DNA of 10,054 nt from an uncultured Panacagrimonas sp. (lineage in GTDB: Bacteria > Pseudomonadota > Gammaproteobacteria > Nevskiales > Nevskiaceae): positions 1-10,054 of the forward strand of contig CAMLNE010000141.1 in NCBI GenBank assembly GCA_946481265.1, written 5' to 3'. How positions within the stretch are numbered: the first letter of the stretch is position 1; each line of letters starts with the position of its first letter. The notes under the pieces were generated by a model. That model worked only from the letters and a program-made list of their open reading frames with translations. It did no database searches and was not told where the DNA came from. The position numbers and the translations under genes were made by a program. Of this stretch, positions 1 to 6,349 are shown piece by piece.

Positions 1-76
1 CGTGCGGCGCACCGTCCGCCCGGGTCCCGGCAGTATCGCCAGGTCCAGGTTCAGCGGGGCCGGTTACGGCATTCAC
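1..76 (-). CDS. 5' end of a minus-strand gene, possibly rlmN (cut by the window edge)
   Basis: A GTG start at 74-76 opens a stop-free frame of 25 codons running off the left edge; it begins MNAVTGPAEPGPG and is rich in Pro, Gly and Ala. A GGGAG Shine-Dalgarno-like sequence lies about 10 nt upstream of the GTG. The start is 48 bp beyond the ndk stop on the same strand. In Xanthomonadales ndk is commonly followed by rlmN (the radical-SAM 23S rRNA/tRNA A2 methyltransferase), whose proteins often begin MN and carry a variable N-terminal tail before the conserved core. Nothing of the catalytic core is visible, so the identity rests on gene order only. It could also be non-coding sequence. Confidence 0.33.
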   Translation of the reverse strand, partial: MNAVTGPAEPGPGDTAGTRADGAPH

Positions 77-84
77 GTTTCTAC

Positions 85-112
85 GACTCCCAATGGCCGA
101 CTCCCGATTCCC
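85..112. repeat. Degenerate heptad repeat, four 7-nt units
   Basis: On the plus strand the units are GACTCCC, AATGGCC, GACTCCC and GATTCCC. Two are identical, one differs by a single base and one is more diverged. They sit between the ndk stop and the putative next start. Repeats of the GATTCCC/GGGAATC kind are, from general knowledge, frequent in intergenic DNA of Xanthomonadaceae. No function can be read from the sequence. Confidence 0.45.
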
Positions 113-124
113 GTGGCATGTGCC

Positions 125-556
125 TCAGCGCGTACGCGGGCACAGCTCCGTGACGCGGAAGAAATAGGCGATCTCGTTGGCCGCGTTCTCGGCGCTGTCC
201 GAGCCGTGCACCGCGTTCTCGTCGATCGAATCCGCGAAATCGGCGCGGATCGTGCCCGCCGCCGCGTTCTTCGGGTTGGTGGCACCCATGATGTCGCGGT
301 GCTTGGCCACGGCGTTCTCGCCTTCCAGCACCTGGATGATCACCGGGCCGCTGGTCATGAAGCTGACCAGATCCTTGAAGAACGGGCGCTCCTTGTGCAC
401 CTCGTAGAAGCCGCCGGCTTCCTTGTCGGTCAGGTGCGTCATGCGCGCGGCGATGACCTTCAGGCCCGCGCTTTCGAAGCGCGAGTAGACCTGGCCGATG
501 ACGTTCTTCGCGACGGCGTCGGGCTTGATGATGGAAAGAGTGCGTTCAACCGCCAT
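125..556 (-). CDS. ndk: Nucleoside diphosphate kinase
   Basis: Ndk transfers the gamma-phosphate of ATP to (d)NDPs through a phospho-histidine intermediate and balances cytosolic NTP/dNTP pools. The 143-residue protein starts [18 protein letters not shown] and contains the signature NAVHGSDS at 115-122. H117 is the phosphorylated His, at the same number as in E. coli Ndk. The nucleotide-binding stretch [17 protein letters not shown] (91-107) is intact. Length matches the usual 141-143 residues. The frame stays open 25 codons further upstream, but the ATG at 554-556 begins the family-typical N-terminus and has an AGGA Shine-Dalgarno about 9 nt before it. It lies downstream of lgt on the same strand with a 108-bp gap that holds its own candidate promoter. 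No oddities seen. Confidence 0.97.
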   Translation of the reverse strand: MAVERTLSIIKPDAVAKNVIGQVYSRFESAGLKVIAARMTHLTDKEAGGFYEVHKERPFFKDLVSFMTSGPVIIQVLEGENAVAKHRDIMGATNPKNAAAGTIRADFADSIDENAVHGSDSAENAANEIAYFFRVTELCPRTR

Positions 557-586
557 GACGGAAATTCCTACCTGCTGATTTGTCTG

Positions 587-615
587 AATAAAGAATGGAC
601 CGGCCGGACGGCCAA
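587..615 (-). promoter_or_regulatory. Candidate sigma70 promoter of ndk
   Basis: Read on the minus strand, a TTGGCC -35 box (610-615) and a TTTATT -10 box (587-592) are separated by 17 bp. Each matches 4 of 6 consensus bases. The predicted transcript would start near 580, leaving a leader of about 24 nt that contains the AGGA ribosome site of ndk. The stretch is locally AT-richer than the flanking genes. This is a by-eye match only. Confidence 0.4.
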
Positions 616-648
616 GCCCTTTGAAAAGCACGCGAGTCTAGCGGTCGA

Positions 649-663
649 TGCCGCAGTGCGGCA
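649..663 (-). terminator. Perfect palindrome just after the lgt stop
   Basis: TGCCGCA, one central base, then TGCGGCA forms a perfect 7-bp inverted repeat starting 1 nt after the lgt stop codon (665-667). It can fold as a hairpin at the 3' end of the lgt transcript, but no T-tract follows on either strand. It is therefore a weak or Rho-assisted terminator, or an mRNA-stabilising stem, rather than a classic intrinsic terminator. Confidence 0.3.
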
Positions 664-664
664 A

Positions 665-1468
665 TCACGCGCGGCGCACACCGCGGTGTGCGCCCTGGTA
701 GGCCCAGATCATCAGGCCGGCGCCGGTGAGCAGCATCGGCAGGCTCAGCAACTGGCCCATGGTAAGCCAGCCACCGACAAGGTAGCCGATCTGCGCGTCC
801 GGCACGCGGACGAACTCGATCAGGAACCGGAACGTCCCGTAGAGGATCAGGAACAGGCCGCTGATCGCGGCCGGCGGTCGCGGCCGCGACGAGTACCACC
901 AGAGGATCGCCAGCATGACCAGGCCTTCGAGGAGGGCCTCGTAGAGCATGCTCGGATGACGCGGCAGGCGGTCGGGATCGGTGGGGAACACCATCGCCCA
1001 GGGCAGGCTGCTGGGCTTGCCCCACAGTTCGGCATTGATGAAGTTGCCGATGCGCCCGGTGAACAGGCCGAAGGGCACGACCACGGCCACGAAGTCGATG
1101 ACCTGGAAGAAGCCCTGCCCGCGCATTCGCGCGAACAGCCAGACCGCCGCGATCACGCCGAGCATGCCGCCATGGAACGACATGCCGCCGTTCCAGATGC
1201 GGAAGATCTCGAGCGGATCGGCCAGGAAGGCCGGCAGGTTGTAGAACAGCGTATAGCCGATGCGGCCGCCCAGGATCACGCCCAGCGCCGCGAAGAACAG
1301 GAGGTCGGAGATCGCCTGGGCCGAAAACGGCGTGTGCGCGGACTTGCCGCGGCGCACCGCGAGAAACCAGCAGCCGTAGAAGCCCAGCAGGTACATCAGG
1401 CCGTACCAGTGGATCTTGAGCGGCCCCAGGCTCAGGGCGACCGGGTCGAAGTTCGGGTGAAAGGGCAT
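665..1468 (-). CDS. lgt: Phosphatidylglycerol--prolipoprotein diacylglyceryl transferase (Lgt)
   Basis: This integral inner-membrane enzyme moves the diacylglyceryl group of phosphatidylglycerol onto the lipobox cysteine of prelipoproteins, the first step of lipoprotein maturation. The 267-residue protein is hydrophobic with about seven membrane segments. The conserved HGGMLG motif begins at H99 (E. coli H103 equivalent). The Lgt signature GRIGNFINAELWG is at 138-150, with R139 matching essential E. coli R143. RHPSMLYEALLEG is at 170-182. RFLIE (R214, E218) matches E. coli R239/E243. It is somewhat shorter than E. coli Lgt (291). The ATG at 1466-1468 gives the usual start, with only a weak AGG upstream. 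It lies 33 bp after the rlmI-like gene, so the two are probably co-transcribed. Confidence 0.97.
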   Translation of the reverse strand: MPFHPNFDPVALSLGPLKIHWYGLMYLLGFYGCWFLAVRRGKSAHTPFSAQAISDLLFFAALGVILGGRIGYTLFYNLPAFLADPLEIFRIWNGGMSFHGGMLGVIAAVWLFARMRGQGFFQVIDFVAVVVPFGLFTGRIGNFINAELWGKPSSLPWAMVFPTDPDRLPRHPSMLYEALLEGLVMLAILWWYSSRPRPPAAISGLFLILYGTFRFLIEFVRVPDAQIGYLVGGWLTMGQLLSLPMLLTGAGLMIWAYQGAHRGVRRA

Positions 1469-1501
1469 GGCCTGGTTGTCCAGAGTCCGCTGCGGTCCGG
1501 A

Positions 1502-2686
1502 TCAGGACAGGCGGCAGTAGAAGGCTTTGAGATAGCGCGTTTCGGCGATCGCCGGATGCACCGGATGGTCCGGACCCTGCCCGCCCTGCTCGAGAATCTG
1601 CAGCTGCCGGTTCTGACCACGCGCCTCGCGCAGCAGCACGCGCTGCAGTTCGCTGTCTTCCAGGTGGAACGAACAGGAGCAGGCCACCAGCACGCCGCCC
1701 GGTGCCAGCAGCTGCATCGCGGCACGGTTGAGCGCCGCGTAGTGCTCCAGGCCGGCCGCATGATCCTTCCTGCGCTTGATCAGCGCCGGCGGATCGACCA
1801 CCACGACCTCGAAACTGCGTCCCTGCGCGCGCAATTGCTTGAGCCGGTCCAGGGCGTCGCCGCGCAGCGCCTCCAGCTTGACGCCGTTCAGCGCCGCGTT
1901 GGCGGCCGCCGCCTCCAGGGCCGGCTGCGAGCTGTCGATGCAGGCTGCGCTGGCCGCACCGGCGGCCATTGCGCGTACCGCCCAGGCCCCGGCGTAGCTG
2001 AACACGTCGAGTACCCGTGCACCGCGCACGTAACGCGCGAGCCGGTCCCGGTTATCGCGCTGGTCGTAGAACCAGCCGGTTTTCTGGCCGCTGCGGATGG
2101 GGGCCAGGAAGCGGACTCCCGATTCGAGCAGCTCGATCGTATCCGGCACCTCGCCGACGGCCTCGACCGACTCGGTCAGGCCCTCGAGCGAGCGGGCGCC
2201 GCCATCGTTGCGCAGCAGGATCCCGCGCGGCTGCAGCTCGGCCTGCAGCGCCTCGATGACCAGCGGCTGCAGGCGCTCCATGCCCGCGGTGCTGATCTGC
2301 AGCACACAGACATCGCCGAAGCGATCCACCACCAGTCCGGGCAGCCCGTCGGATTCGCCGAACACCAGGCGGTAGTGCGGTGTGGGGTAGATCGACTCGC
2401 GCAGCGAGCGCGCCGCCGACAGGCGTCGCCGCATCCAGGCCAGGTCGATGACGGCGCCCGCCCGGCTGCTCAACAGGCGCGCCGCAATCAGTGAATTGGG
2501 ATTGACGTAGGCGGTGCCCACCGCCTTGCCACGGGAATCGACGACGTCGACCAGAGCCCCGGCCTTGAAGGCCTTCAGCGGTGACTTGGCGACATCGACC
2601 TCGTTGCTGAACACCCATGAATGCCCGATACGCAGGCGACGCTCGGCATTCGGATTCAGACGCAGGGACGGCAGGGATTCGCTCAT
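1502..2686 (-). CDS. rlmI: RlmI-like class I SAM-dependent 23S rRNA methyltransferase (COG1092)
   Basis: In E. coli, RlmI makes m5C1962 in 23S rRNA. From the ATG at 2686 the protein has 394 residues (E. coli RlmI 396). It has an N-terminal PUA-type RNA-binding region (about 5-80), a central linker domain, and a Rossmann methyltransferase domain. The family motif QKTGWFYDQRDNR is at 201-213, SAM motif I VLDVFSYAGAWAVRA at 225-239, the acidic D251 after strand 2, catalytic-loop DPP at 298-300, and the Cys-bearing ACSCSFH at 335-341. An alternative ATG 11 codons upstream (2719) has the better Shine-Dalgarno (GGAG, 9 nt spacing). I chose 2686 because relatives usually begin just before the LPSLRL stretch. 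The target base in this organism is inferred from the family. Confidence 0.9.
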   Translation of the reverse strand: MSESLPSLRLNPNAERRLRIGHSWVFSNEVDVAKSPLKAFKAGALVDVVDSRGKAVGTAYVNPNSLIAARLLSSRAGAVIDLAWMRRRLSAARSLRESIYPTPHYRLVFGESDGLPGLVVDRFGDVCVLQISTAGMERLQPLVIEALQAELQPRGILLRNDGGARSLEGLTESVEAVGEVPDTIELLESGVRFLAPIRSGQKTGWFYDQRDNRDRLARYVRGARVLDVFSYAGAWAVRAMAAGAASAACIDSSQPALEAAAANAALNGVKLEALRGDALDRLKQLRAQGRSFEVVVVDPPALIKRRKDHAAGLEHYAALNRAAMQLLAPGGVLVACSCSFHLEDSELQRVLLREARGQNRQLQILEQGGQGPDHPVHPAIAETRYLKAFYCRLS

Positions 2687-2732
2687 CGGGTACGGAACAC
2701 CACGTCGAAGGGCGCGCATTGTGCCCGTCTCC

Positions 2733-2757
2733 GGGCGCAGGAAAAAATCGAGCGCCC
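2733..2757. repeat. Inverted repeat between a cyclase gene and the rlmI-like gene
   Basis: GGGCGC and GCGCCC arms (6 bp) flank a 13-nt loop that holds a six-A run (six T on the transcribed minus strand). It lies 25 bp past the cyclase stop and just upstream of, or overlapping the leader of, the rlmI-like gene. The T-run sits inside the loop rather than after the stem, so it is not a standard terminator. It could still separate the cyclase unit from rlmI-lgt. Confidence 0.25.
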
Positions 2758-2782
2758 CTTTCCGACACTTCTTTCGCGGCGT

Positions 2783-4087
2783 TCAGGGCGGCAGGGACCA
2801 GATTTCGACCGGCTCGGCGAAGCCCTTGACGGGCAAGGGCTCGCCACGGCGCAGCCCGCCCATCCCCGAAAGTTCGACGGTGTCGGCGGCGACCAGGATC
2901 TCGCCGTCCTCTGCCTGTTCACACAGCCGCGAGGCGAGGTTCACCGCCGGTCCCACCGCCGTGTATTCCCAGCGCGAGGACGAGCCGATGATGCCCACCG
3001 TGACCAGGCCGCTGGCCACGCCCACGCCGATCCCCAGCCGGTGGCTCGGGGTGCTCCAGCGGCGCGTCACCTCACCGGCCGCCTCGCGGATCAGCCGTGC
3101 CATCTCCAGGCCCGAGCGCGAATGGCTGGTCACCGGCAGGGGCGCGCCGACCAGAATCAGGATGCCGTCGCCCGCGTAGTCCTTCACCGTTCCGCCGTAT
3201 TCGGCGACGACCTTGCCCACCGCGTTGTAATACTCGCGCAGGGTCTTGATCACGCTCGACGAGGGATTGGCCTGGGCAAAGGCGGTGAAGCCGCGCAGGT
3301 CGCAGGACACCACCGTGATCTCCAGGTTGCGGTGCTGCACCGCGTGGCGCAGGCCGCGCTCGCGCACCAGCTTTTCCACCTGCGGTGACAGGAAGCGCGC
3401 GAGGAACTGCCCGCGCTGGCCCTGCACCACCAGGTACTGCATCGCGCCGACCAGGAAGACCATTTCGCCGGCCACCATCAGCAGCGCGCCGATTCGGACC
3501 GGCAGGATCATGCCGGTGACGATCAGCGGGAAGCTGATCACCGCGGCGATGATCCGAATGCGCTCCGAGCGGTCCGGCCGCGCCATCAGCAGCAGCACGG
3601 TGGCGCCGGCGCCCGCCAGCACGGCGACCAGCAGCGGCCCGGCAAAAGCCCAGAACCCGATGCTCGAGAGGGCCTGGATGCCGCGCACGGCACCGAAGAG
3701 GTCATCGCGCCGCACCTCGGGTGCCAGCACGCCGGAAACGCCCAGTACGACGGCGGCAGCCTGCCCGACGCGCAGCAGCGCGGTGCCGACGCCCACGTGC
3801 AGATGCTCGATGTCGATGGTCTTACGCACGCGCCGCACCCATTCCAGCGCGGCGATCAGCGCCACACTGTCGGCCACGGCCAGCCAGCGGCCCAGCGGCG
3901 GAACCGGCCCGCTTCCGCCACCGAGCGGCAGGCTCAGCCCCACGGAAAAACCGAAGGCAATGAACGAGACGCCCAGCGCACGGCTGGTCGGAGCGCGGAA
4001 ATCCGCACCCAGGAAGGCGACGCCAATACCCAGGCCGACCAGGGCGACGAGCTGGCTGGGCAGCCACTCGACCGGGAAGTCGAGCAT
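2783..4087 (-). CDS. Membrane-anchored class III adenylate/guanylate cyclase, second of a tandem pair
   Basis: Predicted to make cAMP (or another cyclic nucleotide) from NTP at the inner membrane. From the ATG at 4087 it has 434 residues. The N-terminal half (to about 220) is a multi-pass membrane domain of roughly six segments that I cannot name. A conserved linker follows, with GQRGQFLARFLSP around 223-235. The class III catalytic domain fills about 254-430. Metal-binding Asps are D263 (SCDLRGFT) and D307 (YAGDG). Transition-state N383 and R387 lie in VNLASR. The base-recognition pair is unusual: D303 where Lys is expected (K302 is its neighbour) and T376 in EYTAVG. A GGAG ribosome site lies 8 nt before the ATG; a GTG one codon earlier is the alternative. 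The gene follows its paralogue after 43 bp, a likely dicistron. Confidence 0.88.
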   Translation of the reverse strand: MLDFPVEWLPSQLVALVGLGIGVAFLGADFRAPTSRALGVSFIAFGFSVGLSLPLGGGSGPVPPLGRWLAVADSVALIAALEWVRRVRKTIDIEHLHVGVGTALLRVGQAAAVVLGVSGVLAPEVRRDDLFGAVRGIQALSSIGFWAFAGPLLVAVLAGAGATVLLLMARPDRSERIRIIAAVISFPLIVTGMILPVRIGALLMVAGEMVFLVGAMQYLVVQGQRGQFLARFLSPQVEKLVRERGLRHAVQHRNLEITVVSCDLRGFTAFAQANPSSSVIKTLREYYNAVGKVVAEYGGTVKDYAGDGILILVGAPLPVTSHSRSGLEMARLIREAAGEVTRRWSTPSHRLGIGVGVASGLVTVGIIGSSSRWEYTAVGPAVNLASRLCEQAEDGEILVAADTVELSGMGGLRRGEPLPVKGFAEPVEIWSLPP

Positions 4088-4130
4088 CACGGGCGCTCCG
4101 CGCCCTGCCGCGCTCGCCTGCGCGCCGCCC

Positions 4131-5432
4131 TCACGCCGGCACCGCGAACAGCGCCACGGGATCCGGAAACCCTTTCACCCGCAGCGGGTCGCGCGCCTCG
4201 AGCAGATGGGCGGGTGCCAGTTGCCGGGTGCGCGCGTCGATCAGGATCTCGGCGTGCGCCGCCTGCTCGCACAGGCGCGTCGCCAGGTTCACCGCCGCAC
4301 CGACCGCGGTGTACTCGAGCGCAGCGGCGGAACCGATGACCCCGACCGTCACCGTGCCGCTGGCCACGCCGATGCCGATGCCGATGACCGCGCCGGAGCC
4401 GCTGGCGCCCCAGCCGCGCGCCCGTTCGACGCAGACGGCGCGGATGTGCTGCGCCATCTCGATGCCGCGGGCCGCGTGATCGGGAACCTCGATCGGCGCG
4501 CCCACCAGGATCAGGATCCCGTCGCCGGCGTAGTCCTTGATCGTGGCGCCGTAGGCGGCCACCACTTCGCCAACCACCTGGTAGTACTCGCGCAGCACGC
4601 GCAGTACGTCGCGCGAGGAGGCAGCGGCGGCATAGGGCGTGAATCCGCGCAGGTCGCAACTCACCACGGTGAGCTCGACCTGGTTCTCCTGCATGGCACG
4701 CGCAAGCCCGCGCTCGCCGACCAGCCGGGCCACGTCGGGCGACAGGAAGCGCGCCATGAACTGCCCGCGCTGGCCCTGCTCGATGTAGTAGCGCACCGAG
4801 CCGACCAGCAGGATGATCTCGCCGATCACGCCGCTGACCGCGGCCACGTCCAGCGGCAGCACGAAACCAGCCAGGAAGAAGGGCATCGCCGCCGCAATCG
4901 CCAGCACGCGGATCTTCTCGACGCGGTCGGGGCGACGATTGAGCAGCAGCAGGATGCCGGCATAGGCGGCCAGGGCGGAAAGATCGATGGGCGCGGCGAA
5001 CAGCCAGAAGCGCCAATCGGTCATCGAGTCCGGCCGCTCTGCCGCCCGCATGAAGTACTCCAGGCGCAGGTCCGGTGCGGCGATGGACAGGATGCTGTAC
5101 AGCATCGCGCTGCACTGCCCGAGGCGCAGGACCCGGTCGCCGGTGCGGGTGTTCATCCCGACCGCCGCCGGCAGGGTGCGCCGCACGCGCAGCACCCATT
5201 CGAGCATCGCGACCAGCGCCAGGGATTCCGGGACGGCGAGCCAGCCCGACCAGTCCGGCACCCGCTCCGAGAACTCGATCAGCGACACGTTCAGGAAGAT
5301 CGCCACGCCGGTGGCCGCCAGCGCCAGCGCGAACGCCTGCGAGGTGCGCGAGCGCGCGTCGGCCGTGATGAAGGCCAGCGCCATGCCCAGCGCGATCAGC
5401 GACACCAGGGTGTGAAGCGAGATTTCGAACAT
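4131..5432 (-). CDS. Membrane-anchored class III adenylate/guanylate cyclase, first of a tandem pair
   Basis: Paralogue of the gene directly downstream, with the same architecture in 433 residues. A multi-pass membrane domain (about 5-215) leads to a GQRGQFMARFLSP linker (220-232) and a cyclase catalytic domain (about 252-430). D260 and D304 are the metal ligands, and N382 and R386 the transition-state residues, so catalysis looks intact. As in its neighbour, Asp (D300) replaces the adenine-specifying Lys, K299 precedes it, and T375 fills the second base-recognition position. Thr there is a hallmark of class IIIb cyclases, several of which respond to bicarbonate. The ATG at 5432 is the only start after the upstream in-frame stop; there is no clear Shine-Dalgarno. 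Substrate and input signal are unknown. Confidence 0.88.
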   Translation of the reverse strand: MFEISLHTLVSLIALGMALAFITADARSRTSQAFALALAATGVAIFLNVSLIEFSERVPDWSGWLAVPESLALVAMLEWVLRVRRTLPAAVGMNTRTGDRVLRLGQCSAMLYSILSIAAPDLRLEYFMRAAERPDSMTDWRFWLFAAPIDLSALAAYAGILLLLNRRPDRVEKIRVLAIAAAMPFFLAGFVLPLDVAAVSGVIGEIILLVGSVRYYIEQGQRGQFMARFLSPDVARLVGERGLARAMQENQVELTVVSCDLRGFTPYAAAASSRDVLRVLREYYQVVGEVVAAYGATIKDYAGDGILILVGAPIEVPDHAARGIEMAQHIRAVCVERARGWGASGSGAVIGIGIGVASGTVTVGVIGSAAALEYTAVGAAVNLATRLCEQAAHAEILIDARTRQLAPAHLLEARDPLRVKGFPDPVALFAVPA

Positions 5433-5630
5433 GGGACGTTCGCATCGTGTCCGGTCGCGACTACGGTACCCGGCCGCGGGTCGGTCGTGGCGGGCTCATC
5501 GAGCCTGCGTGGTGCCGGTCAGCAGCCGCGGTCCGCGCACCGAGCGCCGCGCCCAGACAGTTGGCGGATTGGAGGCGGCGACCCCCCGGCAACCCCCTTT
5601 GCCGGCATCAGATCGTCGGCTCATTCGAGG
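5433..5630. other. GC-rich leader side of the divergent intergenic region
   Basis: No gene is supported here; in-frame upstream codons of the cyclase end in a stop with no alternative start. Two hairpins are visible. One has arms GCGGGCTC (5490-5497) and GAGCCTGC (5501-5508), with one mismatch and a 3-nt loop. The other is a perfect 7-bp stem CCGGCAA (5586-5592) / TTGCCGG (5599-5605) around a 6-nt loop. Neither is followed by a T-run. Both would lie in the 5' untranslated leader of the first cyclase if its promoter is in the AT-rich half of the gap. Confidence 0.4.
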
Positions 5631-5725
5631 TAATACCGTTAACAATAAGTGGCCTATCTCTGTTTGTTGCAAGGGTTTCTAACTTGTGCTGAAGTGTTTG
5701 CACTTCTAGCCAATGACTCACGCTC
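5631..5725. promoter_or_regulatory. AT-rich divergent promoter region
   Basis: By hand count about 42% GC, against strongly GC-rich flanking genes. It separates the minus-strand cyclases from the plus-strand AbiEi-like gene, so both promoters should be in or near it. A plus-strand candidate is TTGCAA (5667-5672), a 17-bp spacer, then TGAAGT (5690-5695), a 4/6 and 3/6 match. TTGCAA is self-complementary and could serve either direction. The boxes are weak and the exact start sites cannot be set by eye. Confidence 0.35.
5688..5710. promoter_or_regulatory. Inverted repeat upstream of the AbiEi-like gene, possible operator
   Basis: GCTGAAGTG (5688-5696), loop TTTG, then CACTTC-T-AGC (5701-5710) gives a perfect 6-bp core extended to 9 bp with a single bulged T. 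It ends 15 bp before the proposed TTG start and overlaps the candidate -10 box. AbiEi proteins are known to repress their own promoters by binding inverted repeats, so self-regulation is plausible; that is inference. An mRNA leader hairpin is the alternative reading. Confidence 0.4.
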
Positions 5726-6343
5726 TTGCACACAGGCGCAGACGAGCCGAGCAAGTCCGATCGCATCCTCCAGCTTGCCGGCCAGCTCGGCGTGCTGCGG
5801 CCGAAGGACCTGGCCGGCGAAGGCATCCAGGCCGAGTACCTGCGCCGCGCCTGTGACAAGGGCGTGATCAAGAAAGTGGGGCGCGGCAGCTACGTGCTGT
5901 CGGAAAAGGAGGTCAATCCGGGCCTCGACCTGGCGCTGGTTGCGCGGGCGGTACCCAACGGCGTGATCTGCCTGCGCTCGGCGCTCGCCTTCCACAAGCT
6001 CGGCGAGGTTCCGCGCAATACCGTCGACGTGGCGATCGAACGCCGGGCGGCGCGCCCTCGCCTGGACTATCCGAAGCTGCGTGTCGCGCGTCTGGGCGGC
6101 CCCGCCTTCACCGAAGGGGTGGAGAAACACACGATCGAGGGCGTGAAGGTGCGCATCTACTCGCTGGAAAAAACCCTTGCCGACCTGTTCAAGTTCCGCA
6201 ACAAGATCGGCCCGCACCTGGCCGTCGACGCGCTGCGCGCGGCGCTCGGTGCGCGTCGTGTGCGACGGGAGAAGCTCTGGCACTACGCCCGGCTGTGTCG
6301 AGTGGAGCGCGTGATCAGGCCCTACTTCGATGCGCTGGCCTGA
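5726..6343 (+). CDS. AbiEi-family antitoxin-like transcriptional regulator (solitary)
   Basis: AbiEi proteins are the antitoxins of type IV AbiE systems and act as DNA-binding autorepressors. This 205-residue protein has an N-terminal winged-helix segment (about 11-58, ending GRGSYVLS). The family stretches VICLRSALAFHKLGEVP (80-96) and VRIYSLEKTLADLFKFRNKIG (142-162) follow. A basic C-terminal helix (176-200) contains RRVRREKLWHYARL. The first codon is TTG at 5726. A stop at 5714-5716 leaves no other upstream start, and the next candidate (GTG at 5792) would cut the helix-turn-helix. No Shine-Dalgarno is visible, so the start is odd. There is no AbiEii nucleotidyltransferase nearby; the next gene is a phospholipase 6 bp downstream. 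It could be an orphan antitoxin or a repurposed regulator. Confidence 0.82.
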   Translation: MHTGADEPSKSDRILQLAGQLGVLRPKDLAGEGIQAEYLRRACDKGVIKKVGRGSYVLSEKEVNPGLDLALVARAVPNGVICLRSALAFHKLGEVPRNTVDVAIERRAARPRLDYPKLRVARLGGPAFTEGVEKHTIEGVKVRIYSLEKTLADLFKFRNKIGPHLAVDALRAALGARRVRREKLWHYARLCRVERVIRPYFDALA

Positions 6344-6349
6344 ATCCCG

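Noticed and set aside
2..2494. 830-codon plus-strand open frame antisense to ndk, lgt and the rlmI-like gene
   Set aside because: It is a low-complexity Arg/Ala/Gln/His-rich translation with no family features, lying exactly opposite three clearly recognised genes. Such frames arise from GC-rich third positions on the coding strand.
3246..5633. 795-codon plus-strand open frame across both cyclases
   Set aside because: It is antisense to two well-supported cyclases, of Arg/Pro/Ala-rich composition, with no recognisable domain.
5713..5760. ATG at 5713 as the start of the AbiEi-like gene
   Set aside because: It is in a different frame, giving a short Arg-rich peptide that does not join the AbiEi reading frame without a frameshift, for which there is no other sign.
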